Position numbers and translations under genes: made by a program. The notes beneath the pieces were generated by a model, which saw only the letters and a program-made list of their open reading frames with translations, had not been told where the DNA came from and did not search any database. A stretch of 64,000 nucleotides of DNA from the NCBI RefSeq assembly GCF_000512695.2, contig NZ_AZRW02000011.1:1-64000 (forward strand), given 5' to 3'. The stretch comes from Pseudomonas sp. QTF5 (GTDB lineage Bacteria > Pseudomonadota > Gammaproteobacteria > Pseudomonadales > Pseudomonadaceae). This document shows, one piece after another, positions 19,285-31,433 of the stretch (positions are counted from its first letter, which is position 1; each line of letters begins with the position of its first letter).

Positions 19285-19953
19285 ATGATCGATCTCGCAA
19301 CCTGGAACCTCAGTGTTCCTGTCGGCAGCCCGCCATATACCGTCGAAACAGCGAAGCTGGTAGACGGCTTCAAGGATCAATACTTCCACTCAGACACCGG
19401 TACATTGTTTTTTTGGACCCCGGTAACTGGCTCGCGCACTCAAAACGCAAGCTACCCGCGCACCGAACTGCGCGAAACCTACAGCAATGGCACGCTGAAA
19501 AACTGGTACTACCCCCATGCAGACAACTTCTTGCGTGCGACCCTTACGGTCAACCAGGTACCCAGCTCAGGCAAGATCGTCATTGGCCAGATCCATGCCC
19601 ACAACAGCACCAAGCCCATGGTGAAGGTCGAATATCAATACAAAGCCACCAGCGCGACCGGAAACATCGTTGCCAAAGTCCGCATGCACCCCGACGACGA
19701 CACCGGCCGGGTCATCACCATCGCCACCGGCGTGAAACTCGATCGGGAATTCTCCTACCTCATCCACCTCAGCCCCGGCGGCGCATTGGGCATCAGTGCG
19801 GCAGGCTACCAATGGGACACCGACATCAGCGCGATGTGGCGTGATAAAGCGTTGTACTTCAAGGCCGGGGTTTATGTGCAGGACAACACCGGGTATTCCA
19901 CCGAAGGCGGGAAAGTGACGTTCAGCAAGCTGGATATCGATCACGATACGTAA
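19285..19953 (+). CDS. Polysaccharide lyase family 7 protein (alginate-lyase-like)
   Basis: The 222-residue single-domain PL7 protein would cleave alginate or a related polyuronate by beta-elimination. All three PL7 signatures are visible: YPRTELRE (about residue 58), GQIHAH (about 100), and YFKAGVYVQ near the C terminus. No signal peptide is present from the chosen start MIDLATWNLSVPVG, so export, if any, is by another route. GGAAG is upstream of the ATG. It stands alone, away from the alginate operon, and ends just before a bidirectional terminator. Confidence 0.88.
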   Translation: MIDLATWNLSVPVGSPPYTVETAKLVDGFKDQYFHSDTGTLFFWTPVTGSRTQNASYPRTELRETYSNGTLKNWYYPHADNFLRATLTVNQVPSSGKIVIGQIHAHNSTKPMVKVEYQYKATSATGNIVAKVRMHPDDDTGRVITIATGVKLDREFSYLIHLSPGGALGISAAGYQWDTDISAMWRDKALYFKAGVYVQDNTGYSTEGGKVTFSKLDIDHDT

Positions 19954-19987
19954 CCCCCTTCAAAACTTCGGCCATATTTCAGGCAAT

Positions 19988-20015
19988 AAAAAACCCGCAT
20001 CGCTGCGGGTTTTTT
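19988..20015. terminator. Bidirectional rho-independent terminator
   Basis: Perfect hairpin AAAAAACCCGCA-tcgc-TGCGGGTTTTTT. With T-runs on both strands it serves the PL7 gene (+) and fba (-). Confidence 0.93.
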
Positions 20016-20037
20016 ATGTCACTCAAACGCAGAAGGC

Positions 20038-21102
20038 TTAGTTCACCTTGGCGTTCAACTCACCCTTCAAATAGCGCTGGAACATCGCTTCCAACGAGAT
20101 CGGCTTGATCTTCGAAGCATTACCGGCAGTACCAAACTGCTCATAACGCGCAATACACACATCACGCATCGCAGTCACAGTCGCGCCGAAGAACTTACGC
20201 GGGTCGAACTCGCTCGGGTTGGTAGCCATCAGGCGACGCATCGCGCCGGTGGAGGCCAGGCGCAGGTCGGTGTCGATGTTGACCTTGCGCACGCCGTGCT
20301 TGATGCCTTCGACGATTTCTTCAACCGGTACGCCGTAGGTTTCTTTGATGTCGCCGCCGTACTGGTTGATGATCGCCAGCCACTCTTGCGGAACCGAGGA
20401 CGAACCGTGCATCACCAGGTGGGTGTTCGGGATGCGTTTGTGGATTTCTTTGATGCGGTCGATGGCCAGCACGTCGCCGGTAGGTGGCTTGGTGAACTTG
20501 TAGGCGCCGTGGCTGGTGCCGATGGCGATGGCCAGGGCGTCGACTTGGGTGCGTTTGACGAAGTCAGCGGCTTCTTCCGGGTCGGTCAGCATTTGGCTGT
20601 GATCCAGAACGCCTTCGGCGCCGATGCCGTCTTCTTCACCGGCCATGCCGGTTTCCAGCGAACCCAGGCAGCCCAGCTCGCCTTCTACCGAAACGCCGCA
20701 GGCGTGAGCCATGGCTACGGTTTGTTGGGTAACGCGGACGTTGTAGTCGTAGTCGGTCGGGGTCTTGCCGTCTTCGCCCAGGGAACCGTCCATCATTACC
20801 GAGCTGAAGCCCAGTTGGATGGAGCGCTGGCAGACGTCAGGGCTGGTGCCGTGGTCCTGGTGCATGCACACCGGGATGTGCGGGAATTCTTCGATTGCCG
20901 CCAGGATCAGGTGACGCAGGAACGGTGCACCGGCGTATTTGCGAGCACCGGCCGAAGCCTGGACGATCACCGGGGAGTCAGTCTTGTCAGCGGCTTCCAT
21001 GATGGCGCGCATCTGCTCAAGGTTGTTGACGTTGAAGGCTGGAACGCCGTAGCCGAACTCGGCTGCGTGGTCCAGCATCTGGCGCATGCTGATAAGTGCC
21101 AT
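20038..21102 (-). CDS. fba: Class II fructose-bisphosphate aldolase, Calvin-cycle subtype
   Basis: Zinc-dependent aldolase interconverting fructose-1,6-bisphosphate with glyceraldehyde-3-P and dihydroxyacetone-P. In Pseudomonas it works mainly in gluconeogenesis. The 354-residue product starts [27 protein letters not shown]. It contains the class II zinc ligands in [10 protein letters not shown] (about residue 82) and in VMHGSSSVP. It is the most distal gene of the tkt-epd-pgk-lipoprotein-mliC-fba series on the minus strand, matching the P. aeruginosa order. Confidence 0.97.
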   Translation of the reverse strand: MALISMRQMLDHAAEFGYGVPAFNVNNLEQMRAIMEAADKTDSPVIVQASAGARKYAGAPFLRHLILAAIEEFPHIPVCMHQDHGTSPDVCQRSIQLGFSSVMMDGSLGEDGKTPTDYDYNVRVTQQTVAMAHACGVSVEGELGCLGSLETGMAGEEDGIGAEGVLDHSQMLTDPEEAADFVKRTQVDALAIAIGTSHGAYKFTKPPTGDVLAIDRIKEIHKRIPNTHLVMHGSSSVPQEWLAIINQYGGDIKETYGVPVEEIVEGIKHGVRKVNIDTDLRLASTGAMRRLMATNPSEFDPRKFFGATVTAMRDVCIARYEQFGTAGNASKIKPISLEAMFQRYLKGELNAKVN

Positions 21103-21239
21103 TGTGTGTGTCTCTCCCGGTTGAGGGTCGTTAATCGTGCCAGCCTGCCGTAGCGGCGGCGGCTATTCAAGTTATTGCAGATCGGGGGTTGGCCGGCTGC
21201 GGATTCGGTGCTGCCTAAATCTTCAATACTGCACAGAAC

Positions 21240-21332
21240 CCTGTGGGAGCGGGCTTGCTCGCGAATGCGGTTCTACATTCAACATTGCTGCAAGCTGATC
21301 TACCGCTTTCGCGAGCACGCCCGCTCCCACAT
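21240..21332. repeat. REPIN upstream of fba
   Basis: Inverted REP pair between the mliC-like gene and fba, both on the minus strand. It therefore lies inside a possible long transcript. Confidence 0.9.
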
Positions 21333-21382
21333 TTGGATCTGCTTCCACATTAGGTCTGTGGTGTTGCAAAAATTCTGTGGCC

Positions 21383-21715
21383 TTACTGCGCTTTACAACC
21401 GCGGCCGATCAAATCATTGGTGGCGACCCAGTACACCAGGCCTTCCTCACCTTTTATGTGAAACGCCAGCATATCGTTGCTGTACAGCGAACCTTCGGCG
21501 CCCGGTTCAAGCTTCAAGCGGTAGACCTGATCGGCGCCGCCCAGACGAACGTCGACTTCCTTGCGGCTGATGTCAGTGTAGCGCCAGAGCACTTTGGCCT
21601 GACTGTCGCAGGTCCAGGTGGTCCAGCTGTCCGCTGGCTCGGCAGCGTTGAACAGGTTCAAATTGGCGCAACCTGCCAGCAATGCCAGTGCCGCAACGGC
21701 GATAAAGCGTTTCAT
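21383..21715 (-). CDS. MliC-family lipoprotein (C-type lysozyme inhibitor-like)
   Basis: The 110-residue lipoprotein has a lipobox LLAGC (Cys16) after MKRFIAVAALA, so it should be acylated in the cell envelope. The domain after residue 30 (TWTCDSQAKVLWRYTDISRKE...AEGSLYSNDMLAFHIKGEEGLVYWV) matches MliC, the periplasmic inhibitors of C-type lysozyme. The start at 21715 is set by the lipobox; the frame is open 22 codons further. It sits between the small lipoprotein gene and fba, in the position of a P. aeruginosa hypothetical gene. Activity not proven here. Confidence 0.8.
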   Translation of the reverse strand: MKRFIAVAALALLAGCANLNLFNAAEPADSWTTWTCDSQAKVLWRYTDISRKEVDVRLGGADQVYRLKLEPGAEGSLYSNDMLAFHIKGEEGLVYWVATNDLIGRGCKAQ

Positions 21716-21771
21716 CCGTGTTCCTCGACTGACAGCGCACGCCGCCTGTCTTGAGTAAAGAGTCAGACCCC

Positions 21772-21993
21772 TCAAGGGCAACCATGTTCCTTGGCCGGGG
21801 TGTGTGTCTCATATTTGTCCAGGCCATCCGGCCCGGAACGCTTGTTGATCACCGGGTTGGTTTCCGCCTGCCAATCGGCCTGGTAGCAGCCTTTTTCCGG
21901 CGCACGCGGCTCGGGTTCCGGCGTGGCTTTCGGGATACTCCCGCAAGCCGCCAGCGAACCCGCGACGATCAACAGCGCTAAGGTCTTGACCAT
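21772..21993 (-). CDS. Small lipoprotein of unknown function
   Basis: The 73-residue protein MVKTLALLIVAGSLAACGS has a clear signal peptide and lipobox (LAAC, Cys17). A short proline/glutamate-rich linker follows and then a C-terminal segment with two cysteines (GCYQADWQAETNP...KEHGCP), which could form a disulfide. AAGGAGT upstream fixes the start. It lies 34 bp after pgk and 56 bp before the mliC-like gene, so it is probably in the same transcript. No function is recognisable. Confidence 0.78.
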   Translation of the reverse strand: MVKTLALLIVAGSLAACGSIPKATPEPEPRAPEKGCYQADWQAETNPVINKRSGPDGLDKYETHTPAKEHGCP

Positions 21994-22027
21994 GTAAACA
22001 CTCCTTTGCCCGGTCAAATGGACGGTC

Positions 22028-23191
22028 TCAGGCCTTGGCCCGGCTTTCCAGGACTTCAACGGCCGGCAGCACTTTGCCTTCGACGAACTCGAGGAACGCG
22101 CCGCCGCCGGTAGAAATGTAGGAGATCTGCTCGGCAACGCCATATTTGTCGATGGCCGCCAGGGTGTCGCCGCCGCCGGCGATGGAGAACGCCGAGCTTT
22201 CTGCGATGGCCTGGGCCAGCACTTTGGTGCCGTTACCGAACTGGTCGAATTCGAATACGCCCACCGGGCCGTTCCACAGAATGGTCTTGGACGACTTCAG
22301 CAGCTCGGCGAAATTCGCCGCGGTCTGTGGGCCGATGTCCAGGATCATGTCGTCTGCAGCCACGTCGGCGATCAGCTTGACGGTCGCGGTCGCGCTTTCA
22401 GCGAATTCCTTGGCAACCACCACGTCCACCGGCAATGGCACGCTGACCTTTGCGGCGATTTCACGGGCAGTGTCCAGCAGGTCCGGTTCGTACAAGGATT
22501 TGCCGACCGGGTGACCGGCAGCAGCCAGGAAGGTGTTGGCGATGCCGCCACCCACGATCAGCTGGTTGCAGATCTGGCTCAGGCTGTTCAGTACGTCGAG
22601 TTTGGTCGACACCTTGGAACCGGCAACGATGGCGGCCATTGGCTGAGCCGGGGCCCCCAGGGCCTTGCCCAGTGCGTCCAGTTCGGCGGCCAGCAGCGGG
22701 CCAGCAGCGGCGACTTTGGCGAACTTGGCCACGCCGTGGGTCGAACCCTCGGCGCGGTGAGCGGTGCCGAAGGCGTCCATCACGAACACGTCGCACAGGG
22801 TCGCGTATTGCTTGGCCAGTTCGTCAGCGTTCTTTTTCTCGCCCTTGTTGAAGCGCACGTTTTCGAACAGCACGATGTCGCCGGCTTTCACGTCGACACC
22901 GCCCAGGTAATCGGACACCAGCGGCACTTCGCGGCCCAGCGCCTTGCTCAGGTAGTCAGCCACCGGCGCAAGGCTGTTCTCGGCCGAGAACTCGCCTTCG
23001 GTCGGACGGCCAAGGTGCGAGCAGACCATCACGGCCGCGCCTTTTTCCAGGGCCAGCTTGATGGTCGGCAGCGAGGCCAGGATTCGCGCATCGCTGGTGA
23101 CAACACCGTCCTTGACTGGGACGTTGAGGTCTTCGCGGATCAGTACGCGCTTACCTTGCAGATCGAGGTCGGTCATCTTCAACACGGTCAT
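22028..23191 (-). CDS. pgk: Phosphoglycerate kinase
   Basis: Transfers phosphate between 1,3-bisphosphoglycerate and ADP. The 387-residue product begins [26 protein letters not shown], with the substrate-binding arginines and SHLGRPT loop (about residues 60-66) in place. The nucleotide-binding C-lobe shows [13 protein letters not shown] and [12 protein letters not shown]. The start at 23191 fits family length; the frame runs on toward epd without homology. It lies 25 bp downstream of epd and is likely in one operon with it. Confidence 0.97.
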   Translation of the reverse strand: MTVLKMTDLDLQGKRVLIREDLNVPVKDGVVTSDARILASLPTIKLALEKGAAVMVCSHLGRPTEGEFSAENSLAPVADYLSKALGREVPLVSDYLGGVDVKAGDIVLFENVRFNKGEKKNADELAKQYATLCDVFVMDAFGTAHRAEGSTHGVAKFAKVAAAGPLLAAELDALGKALGAPAQPMAAIVAGSKVSTKLDVLNSLSQICNQLIVGGGIANTFLAAAGHPVGKSLYEPDLLDTAREIAAKVSVPLPVDVVVAKEFAESATATVKLIADVAADDMILDIGPQTAANFAELLKSSKTILWNGPVGVFEFDQFGNGTKVLAQAIAESSAFSIAGGGDTLAAIDKYGVAEQISYISTGGGAFLEFVEGKVLPAVEVLESRAKA

Positions 23192-23216
23192 GGGTCGCAA
23201 TTCCTGGATAGCTGTT

Positions 23217-24278
23217 TTAGAGAGCAGGTTTTGGTTGTGGTGCAGCTGTTTGCAAATAGTGTTCTGCAACGTCCAGCATTCGATTGGCAAAACCCCATTC
23301 GTTGTCGAACCAGGCCAGGATGTTCACCAGCCGAGGGCCGGAAACGCGAGTCTGACTGGCATCGACGATGGCCGAATGTGGGTCATGATTGAAATCACAA
23401 CTGGCGTGAGGCAACTCGGTATAGGCCAGAAGGCCCTTGAGCGGGCCATGGGTGGCGGCCTCGCGCAGAATCCGGTTGACCTCGGTGGCGTCGGTATCGC
23501 TTACGGTCTGCATCGTAATGTCGAGGCAAGACACATTAACCGTCGGCACCCGCACGGCTTTGGCCTGAATTCGCCCGGCAAGTTCCGGCAACAGGCGTTC
23601 AATGCCTCGCGCCAGACCAGTGGACACCGGAATCACCGACTGGAACGCCGAACGGGTGCGACGCAGGTCTTCGTGGTGATAGGCGTCGATGACCGGTTGA
23701 TCGTTCATTGCCGAATGGATGGTGGTGATCGACACGTATTCCAGACCAATGGCCTGATCCAACAGGCGCAACAACGGCACGCCGCAGTTGGTGGTGCAGG
23801 AAGCGTTGGACACCAGCAACTCGTCGCCGGTCAGGCAATCCTGGTTCACGCCGTAGACGATGGTGGCGTCGACATCCGCCTCGCTGGCCATCGGCTGGGA
23901 AAACAGCACACGTGGCGCACCGGCGTCGAGGAAACGCTGGCCATCTTGTCGGGTGTGGTAGGCGCCGGAGCACTCCAGCACCAGATCGACGCCCAGCGAC
24001 GCCCAATCGATGCCTTCGGGGGAGGCACTGCGCAGGACCTTCACGCAGTCGCCATTAATATGCAGACAATCGCCCTCGACCTTCACTTCGCCGGGAAACC
24101 GCCCGTGAGTGGAGTCGAAGCGTGTCAGGTATTCGATGCTGGCCATGTCGGCCAGATCGTTGATCGCGACAATTTCAAACCCGGCCGTCGAGCCTCGCTC
24201 GAACAACGCACGCAAGACGCAACGACCAATCCGGCCGTAGCCGTTGAGTGCAACTTTGTAAGGACGCGGTTGAGGCAT
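23217..24278 (-). CDS. epd: D-erythrose-4-phosphate dehydrogenase
   Basis: NAD-dependent enzyme of the GAPDH family that makes 4-phosphoerythronate, the first step of pyridoxal phosphate synthesis. The 353-residue product has the NAD fold [17 protein letters not shown] (about residues 8-24). The active-site cysteine is in NASCTTNC (about residue 160). The epd-pgk-fba linkage and the divergence from catabolic GAPDH favour Epd over a second GAPDH, although side activity on glyceraldehyde-3-P is possible. A REPIN separates it from tkt upstream. Confidence 0.9.
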   Translation of the reverse strand: MPQPRPYKVALNGYGRIGRCVLRALFERGSTAGFEIVAINDLADMASIEYLTRFDSTHGRFPGEVKVEGDCLHINGDCVKVLRSASPEGIDWASLGVDLVLECSGAYHTRQDGQRFLDAGAPRVLFSQPMASEADVDATIVYGVNQDCLTGDELLVSNASCTTNCGVPLLRLLDQAIGLEYVSITTIHSAMNDQPVIDAYHHEDLRRTRSAFQSVIPVSTGLARGIERLLPELAGRIQAKAVRVPTVNVSCLDITMQTVSDTDATEVNRILREAATHGPLKGLLAYTELPHASCDFNHDPHSAIVDASQTRVSGPRLVNILAWFDNEWGFANRMLDVAEHYLQTAAPQPKPAL

Positions 24279-24331
24279 GGGGTTCTCGATTACCGTGGTG
24301 AATCCGTTATTGCAGCGTTGTCTGGACTATT

Positions 24332-24402
24332 GCCTTCGCGAGCAAGCCCGCACCCACAGGAGAATGCATTCCAATGTGGGAGCGGGCTTGCTCGCGAAGA
24401 CG
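24332..24402. repeat. Compact REPIN between tkt and epd
   Basis: Inverted REP pair with an unusually short spacer of about 20 bp. The left copy has CCCGCACCCAC instead of CCCGCTCCCAC. Confidence 0.88.
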
Positions 24403-24428
24403 GCCGTCCAGACGAAGCAACTTCTGGA

Positions 24429-26426
24429 TCAGTCTTCCAGCAGCTCTTCAGCCTGACCCAGGATGTTTTCCAGGGTGAAGCCGAATTCTTCGAACAAGGC
24501 AGGCGCAGGCGCCGACTCGCCGTAGGTGGTCATGCCGATCACGCGACCTTCCAGGCCCACGTACTTGTACCAGTAGTCCGCGTGGGCGGCCTCGATGGCG
24601 ATACGGGCGCTGACCTGCAATGGCAGAACCGCTTGCTTGTAGCCAGCGTCCTGGGCTTCGAAGACGCTGGTGCATGGCATCGAAACAACACGCACCTTGC
24701 GGCCTTGCTCGGTCAGTTTGTCGAAGGCTTGAACAGCCAGGCCGACTTCCGAACCGGTGGCGATCAGGATCAGCTCAGGCTCGCCTGCGCAGTCTTTCAG
24801 CACGTAGCCGCCGAGTTTGATGCACTCGATCTGCACGGCATCACGGGTTTGGTGCTGCAGGTTCTGACGGGAGAAGATCAGTGCCGACGGACCGTCGTCA
24901 CGCTCCAGAGCGCATTTCCAGGCCACTGCCGATTCAACGGCATCGGCTGGACGCCAGGTATCGAGGTTCGGCGTGCAGCGCAGGCTGGCCAGTTGCTCGA
25001 TCGGCTGGTGAGTCGGGCCGTCTTCGCCCAGACCAATGGAGTCATGGGTGAACACATAGATGATGCGTTTCTTCATCAACGCCGACATGCGCACCGCGTT
25101 GCGGGCGTATTCCATGAACATCAGGAAGGTCGCGCCGTAAGGCACCAGGCCACCGTGCAGGGCGACGCCGTTCATGATCGCGCTCATGCCGAACTCGCGA
25201 ACGCCGTAGTACATGTAGTTGCCGCTGGCATCTTCGGCGGTGACGCCTTTGCAACCTTTCCACAGGGTCAGGTTGGAGCCGGCCAGGTCAGCCGAACCGC
25301 CGAGCAGTTCCGGCAGCAGCGGGCCGAACGCGTTCAGGGCATTCTGGCTGGCTTTACGGCTGGCGATGGTTTCGCCCTTGGCTGCGACTTCAGCGATGTA
25401 AGCAGAAGCTTTTTCAGCGAAGTCAGTCGGCAGATCACCGCTCAGACGACGAACCAGTTCGTTGGCCAGCTCTGGGAAAGCAGCGGAGTAAGCAGCGAAG
25501 CGCTGATCCCACTCGGCTTCGGCAGCGCGACCGGCTTCCTTGGCGTCCCACTCGGCATAAATGTTGGCCGGGATTTCGAACGGGCCGTGGTTCCACTTCA
25601 GTGCTTCACGGGTCAGGGCGATTTCCGCGTCACCCAATGGGGCGCCGTGGCAGTCTTCCTTGCCTTGCTTGTTCGGCGAACCGAAACCGATGGTGGTCTT
25701 GCAGCAGATCAGCGTCGGTTGCTCGCTTTTGCGCGCTGTTTCGATGGCGATCTTGATTTCTTCCGGGTCGTGACCGTCAACGTTGCGGATCACTTGCCAG
25801 TTGTAGGACTCAAAACGCTTCGGCGTGTCGTCGGTGAACCAGCCTTCGACTTCGCCGTCGATGGAGATACCGTTGTCATCGTAGAAGGCGATCAGCTTGC
25901 CCAGGCCCAACGTACCGGCCAGGGAGCTGACTTCGTGGGAAATGCCTTCCATCATGCAGCCATCACCCAGGAACACGTAGGTGTGGTGATCGACGACGTT
26001 ATGGCCGGGACGGTTGAACTGCGCCGCCAGGACTTTTTCCGCCAGAGCGAAACCCACGGCGTTGGCCAAGCCTTGGCCCAGTGGACCGGTGGTGGTTTCA
26101 ACGCCCGGGGTGTAACCGAATTCCGGGTGACCCGGAGTACGGCTGTGCAGCTGACGGAAGTTTTTCAGGTCATCGATCGACAGGTCGTAGCCGGTCAGGT
26201 GCAGCAGCGAGTAGATCAGCATCGAACCGTGACCGTTGGACAGCACGAAGCGGTCACGGTCGGCGAACGATGGATTGCTCGGATTGTGCTTCAGGTAGTC
26301 ACCCCAAAGGACTTCGGCAATATCCGCCATACCCATAGGGGCACCGGGATGGCCGCTGTTTGCTTTTTGCACGGCATCCATGCTGAGGGCACGAATGGCA
26401 TTGGCACGCTCACGACGGCTGGGCAT
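24429..26426 (-). CDS. tkt: Transketolase
   Basis: Thiamine-diphosphate enzyme of the pentose phosphate pathway. It moves two-carbon units between sugar phosphates and supplies erythrose-4-P, the Epd substrate encoded next. The 665-residue product starts [35 protein letters not shown] and shows the ThDP motif [12 protein letters not shown]...[10 protein letters not shown] (about residues 154-190). The C-terminal half has [20 protein letters not shown]. The start at 26426 fits family length; an upstream in-frame start would add 21 unrelated residues. It is first in the minus-strand carbon-metabolism series. Confidence 0.97.
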   Translation of the reverse strand: MPSRRERANAIRALSMDAVQKANSGHPGAPMGMADIAEVLWGDYLKHNPSNPSFADRDRFVLSNGHGSMLIYSLLHLTGYDLSIDDLKNFRQLHSRTPGHPEFGYTPGVETTTGPLGQGLANAVGFALAEKVLAAQFNRPGHNVVDHHTYVFLGDGCMMEGISHEVSSLAGTLGLGKLIAFYDDNGISIDGEVEGWFTDDTPKRFESYNWQVIRNVDGHDPEEIKIAIETARKSEQPTLICCKTTIGFGSPNKQGKEDCHGAPLGDAEIALTREALKWNHGPFEIPANIYAEWDAKEAGRAAEAEWDQRFAAYSAAFPELANELVRRLSGDLPTDFAEKASAYIAEVAAKGETIASRKASQNALNAFGPLLPELLGGSADLAGSNLTLWKGCKGVTAEDASGNYMYYGVREFGMSAIMNGVALHGGLVPYGATFLMFMEYARNAVRMSALMKKRIIYVFTHDSIGLGEDGPTHQPIEQLASLRCTPNLDTWRPADAVESAVAWKCALERDDGPSALIFSRQNLQHQTRDAVQIECIKLGGYVLKDCAGEPELILIATGSEVGLAVQAFDKLTEQGRKVRVVSMPCTSVFEAQDAGYKQAVLPLQVSARIAIEAAHADYWYKYVGLEGRVIGMTTYGESAPAPALFEEFGFTLENILGQAEELLED

Positions 26427-26631
26427 CGCTGTTCTCCTGCGGGTACTGAATCGAGAATGAATAAAACGAAACGGAAAAAAGGCGAGCATTTTCCCTCACC
26501 CGGACGCCTCGGGGCAATGACAGATAGTCATCCGAAGGCGTTTTTCCAATGGATAACGACGTATTTGGCTGATGAAACCTTTCCGCTGTTCGTTTGCTGA
26601 CTAAACCTAACGCTGAGAAGTGCCGCCCATC

Positions 26632-26661
26632 GAGCAATATCAAAACTTTTTGATATTGCTC
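26632..26661. promoter_or_regulatory. Perfect 14-bp inverted repeat, candidate SahR operator
   Basis: GAGCAATATCAAAA and its exact reverse complement are separated by only two bases (CT). The site lies 38 bp upstream of the sahR-like gene and in the gap divergent from tkt. The core (ATATCAAAA/TTTTGATAT) has the look of an ArsR-family site, so autoregulation of sahR-metK is a reasonable inference. Confidence 0.75.
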
Positions 26662-26699
26662 TTGCGATGATTTCTGAGCGTCACTAGACTGCTGGCCTT

Positions 26700-27695
26700 A
26701 TGAATTTACGCGCGCCTTCCATTCGACATGACGATTGCGATGAGCTGGCGGCCCTGTGCAAGGCCGGCGGCGATCCTCTGCGGCTGAATGTATTGCGCGC
26801 GCTGGCCAACGATTCGTTCGGCGTACTGGAGTTGGCGCAGATCTTCAGCATCGGTCAGTCCGGCATGAGTCATCACCTCAAGGTTTTGGCCCAGGCCGAT
26901 CTGGTGGCGACCCGCCGTGAAGGCAATGCGATTTTTTATCGTCGCGCCCTGCCCCACACCGATCTGTTGGGCGGCAAGCTGCACGCCGCGCTGCTGGAAG
27001 AAGTGGACAACCTGACCCTGCCGACTGAGGTTCAGTCGCGGATCGGTCAGGTCCATGGACAACGGGCGGCGGCCAGCCAGGACTTTTTCTCACGGGTCGC
27101 GGAGAAGTTTCGCGCCCAGCAAGACTTGATCGCCGGCCTGCCGCAATACCGCGAAAGCGTGGTGGCACTGCTCGACAAGCTGAGTTTCGACCCTGGCGCC
27201 ACAGCCATCGAAGTGGGTCCCGGCGATGGCAGCTTTCTGCCGGAGCTGGCACGTCGTTTCACTCAAGTCACGGCGCTGGACAACAGCCCGGCGATGCTCG
27301 ATCTGGCCCGTCAGGTCTGTGAACGTGAAACGCTGGCTAACGTCAGCCTGCAATTGGCCGATGCATTGAACGGGGTAAGCCTCAAGGCTGATTGCGTTGT
27401 ACTGAACATGGTACTGCACCATTTCGCCGCACCGGCCGAAGCGCTCAAGCACATGGCCGACTTGCTGCAACCAGGCGGCAGCCTGCTCGTGACAGACTTA
27501 TGTAGCCACAATCAGAGTTGGGCCAGGGAGGCCTGCGGTGATCTCTGGTTGGGGTTTGAACAGGACGATCTGGCCCGTTGGGCCACCGCTGCGGGACTCG
27601 TTCCCGGGGAAAGTCTCTATGTAGGCTTACGTAATGGTTTCCAGATTCAGGTCCGCCATTTTCAGCGACCGCCTGGCGACACTCACCATCGGTAA
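26700..27695 (+). CDS. sahR: ArsR-family regulator fused to a SAM-dependent methyltransferase-like domain (SahR-like)
   Basis: The 331-residue protein has an N-terminal ArsR winged helix (about residues 15-95; recognition helix region IFSIGQSGMSHHLKVL). A class I methyltransferase-like domain follows (AIEVGPGDGSFLPELARRF, about 160-180, then VVLNMVLHHF). Proteins of this architecture beside metK, ahcY or metF have been described as SahR, sensing S-adenosylhomocysteine through the methyltransferase fold. It lies 18 bp before metK and is surely co-transcribed. The name is an inference from architecture and position. True methyltransferase activity is not excluded. Confidence 0.75.
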   Translation: MNLRAPSIRHDDCDELAALCKAGGDPLRLNVLRALANDSFGVLELAQIFSIGQSGMSHHLKVLAQADLVATRREGNAIFYRRALPHTDLLGGKLHAALLEEVDNLTLPTEVQSRIGQVHGQRAAASQDFFSRVAEKFRAQQDLIAGLPQYRESVVALLDKLSFDPGATAIEVGPGDGSFLPELARRFTQVTALDNSPAMLDLARQVCERETLANVSLQLADALNGVSLKADCVVLNMVLHHFAAPAEALKHMADLLQPGGSLLVTDLCSHNQSWAREACGDLWLGFEQDDLARWATAAGLVPGESLYVGLRNGFQIQVRHFQRPPGDTHHR

Positions 27696-27713
27696 ATTCA
27701 GGAAAAAATCGAG

Positions 27714-28904
27714 ATGAGCGAATACTCCCTCTTCACCTCCGAGTCAGTGTCCGAAGGGCATCCGGACAAAATCGCCGACCAGATTTCCGATGCGGTGCTG
27801 GACGCCATCATTGCTGAAGACAAGTTCGCCCGCGTGGCGTGCGAAACGCTGGTGAAAACCGGCGTGGCAATCATCGCAGGTGAAGTCACCACGTCGGCCT
27901 GGGTCGATCTGGAGCAGATCGTTCGTGACGTGATCACCGACATCGGCTACACCAGCTCCGACGTCGGCTTCGACGGTGCAACCTGCGGTGTGATGAACAT
28001 CATCGGCAAGCAGTCCCCCGACATCAACCAGGGCGTCGACCGTGCCAAGCCTGAAGACCAGGGTGCCGGCGACCAGGGCCTGATGTTCGGCTACGCCAGC
28101 AACGAAACCGACGTGCTGATGCCAGCACCGATCACCTTCTCGCACCAGTTGGTTCAACGTCAGGCCGAAGCCCGTAAATCCGGCCTTCTGCCTTGGCTGC
28201 GCCCGGACGCCAAGTCGCAAGTGACTTGCCGTTACGAAGGCGGCAAGGTTGTCGGTATCGACGCCGTTGTACTGTCGACCCAGCACAACCCTGAAGTGTC
28301 CTACAAAGACCTGCGCGAAGGCGTGATGGAACTGATCGTCAAGCACGTACTGCCTGCCGAGTTGCTGTCCAAGGACACCCAGTTCCACATCAACCCGACT
28401 GGCCAATTCATCATCGGTGGCCCGGTTGGCGACTGCGGCCTGACCGGTCGCAAGATCATCGTCGACAGCTACGGCGGCATGGCCCGCCACGGCGGCGGCG
28501 CGTTCTCCGGCAAGGATCCATCGAAGGTTGACCGTTCGGCGGCCTACGCCGGTCGTTACGTGGCCAAGAACATCGTCGCGGCCGGCCTGGCCGAGCGCTG
28601 CGAGATTCAGGTCTCCTACGCGATCGGTGTTGCCCAGCCTACGTCGATTTCGTTGAACACCTTCGGTACCGGCAAAATCAGCGACGACAAGATCGTCAAA
28701 CTGGTTCGCGAAGTGTTCGACCTGCGTCCATACGCAATCACCACCATGCTCGACCTGCTGCACCCGATGTACCAGGAAACCGCTGCGTACGGCCACTTCG
28801 GTCGCACTCCGGCAACCAAGACTGTGGGCGACGATACGTTCACCACCTTCACTTGGGAAAAAACCGACCGCGCCGACGATCTGCGTGTCGCGGCCGGCCT
28901 GTAA
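27714..28904 (+). CDS. metK: S-adenosylmethionine synthetase
   Basis: Makes SAM from methionine and ATP. The 396-residue product begins [32 protein letters not shown]. It has the signature hexapeptide GAGDQG (about residues 119-124) and the P-loop-like [19 protein letters not shown] (about 260-278). AGGAAAAA precedes the ATG. It follows the SahR-like regulator by 18 bp and ends at a strong terminator. Together with ahcY and metF further along it completes the SAM cycle. Confidence 0.98.
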   Translation: MSEYSLFTSESVSEGHPDKIADQISDAVLDAIIAEDKFARVACETLVKTGVAIIAGEVTTSAWVDLEQIVRDVITDIGYTSSDVGFDGATCGVMNIIGKQSPDINQGVDRAKPEDQGAGDQGLMFGYASNETDVLMPAPITFSHQLVQRQAEARKSGLLPWLRPDAKSQVTCRYEGGKVVGIDAVVLSTQHNPEVSYKDLREGVMELIVKHVLPAELLSKDTQFHINPTGQFIIGGPVGDCGLTGRKIIVDSYGGMARHGGGAFSGKDPSKVDRSAAYAGRYVAKNIVAAGLAERCEIQVSYAIGVAQPTSISLNTFGTGKISDDKIVKLVREVFDLRPYAITTMLDLLHPMYQETAAYGHFGRTPATKTVGDDTFTTFTWEKTDRADDLRVAAGL

Positions 28905-28923
28905 GACTTTCCTCGCGGTACCC

Positions 28924-28956
28924 AAAGCCCCGCACGGTTCGCCGTGTGGGGCTTTT
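28924..28956 (+). terminator. Rho-independent terminator of sahR-metK
   Basis: Stem AAAGCCCCGCACGG with loop ttcg and CCGTGTGGGGCTTTTT. It ends in a T-run 20 bp after the metK stop. Confidence 0.93.
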
Positions 28957-28987
28957 TATTGTCTTGCTGCTTGAGACCGTGTCGCCG

Positions 28988-29093
28988 CCTTCGCGAGCAA
29001 GCCCGCTCCCACATTTGATTTCAGTCGCTCACAGCATCTGTGTACGCAGGAGATTCCATGTGGGAGCGGGCTTGCTCGCGAAGAGGCCAGCCC
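28988..29093. repeat. REPIN upstream of ligB
   Basis: Inverted REP pair following the metK terminator, at a tail-to-head junction. Confidence 0.9.
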
Positions 29094-29159
29094 AGTCACC
29101 TCTGACTCATGCCCGAAACACTCAGCAAAAAAACCACCCTTCGCGCCTACCAGGATTGA

Positions 29160-30878
<1,719 letters not shown>

Positions 30879-30968
30879 CGGCCAGCCCTGCCTGAGAACC
30901 GGGAACCCAAAGTGGCCGATGCGCTCAAACAGCCCATCGCTACATCGATTTTTTCACCTGGAGCTTTT

Positions 30969-31364
30969 ATGAAACTTCTTTCACCGCTCGCCTTGTTGAC
31001 CCTGTGCAGCGTGATGGCCGCTCCATTGATGGCCGACGAAGACGCACCTGGCCTGACTGGCTGCGCCGCCAAAAAACAAGGCATCATCAACCAGATCGAA
31101 CTGGCCAAGTCCCGCGGCAACGCCGATCAACAGGCGGGTCTGGAAACCGCCCTGAGCGAAGTCACCGCCCATTGCACCGACGCCTCCTTGAAGAAGGAAC
31201 GGGAAAACAAGGTGCTCGACGCCAAGCACGAAGTCAGCACACGTCAGGCTGACCTCGACAAAGCCATGAAGAAAGGCGACGCAGAGAAGATCAACAAGCG
31301 CAAAGACAAACTGGCTCAATCGCGTAAGGAATTGCAGGAAGCGCTGGATGAGCTGGATAAGTAG
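30969..31364 (+). CDS. DUF1090 periplasmic protein
   Basis: The 131-residue protein starts MKLLSPLALLTLCSVMAAPLMADE (signal peptide, cleavage about residue 22) and belongs to the DUF1090 (YqjC) family. After GLTGCAAKKQGI it is almost entirely charged helix (KKERENKVLDAKHEVSTRQADLDKAM...), suggesting a coiled coil. A cysteine pair (about residues 30 and 61) may be disulfide-bonded. The start at 30969 is set by the signal peptide. Function unknown. A REP-like repeat follows directly after the stop. Confidence 0.82.
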   Translation: MKLLSPLALLTLCSVMAAPLMADEDAPGLTGCAAKKQGIINQIELAKSRGNADQQAGLETALSEVTAHCTDASLKKERENKVLDAKHEVSTRQADLDKAMKKGDAEKINKRKDKLAQSRKELQEALDELDK

Positions 31365-31431
31365 GAGCTGGCCTGCCAGCGAAGCTTTTGGCGGTCTCAA
31401 GAACCATTCGCTGGCAAGCCAACCCCCCTAC
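31365..31431. repeat. REPIN of a third REP family
   Basis: Inverted halves built on GGCCTGCCAGCGAAG and TTCGCTGGCAAGCC. The sequence differs from the other two REP families and lies at the convergent junction of the DUF1090 and cytochrome c' genes. Confidence 0.75.
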
Positions 31432-31433
31432 AA

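Noticed and set aside
23058-26600. Open frame of about 1180 codons on the plus strand opposite epd and tkt
   Set aside because: It is the antisense of two strongly conserved enzymes. High GC and codon bias keep the reverse frame open, and its translation has no protein-like features.
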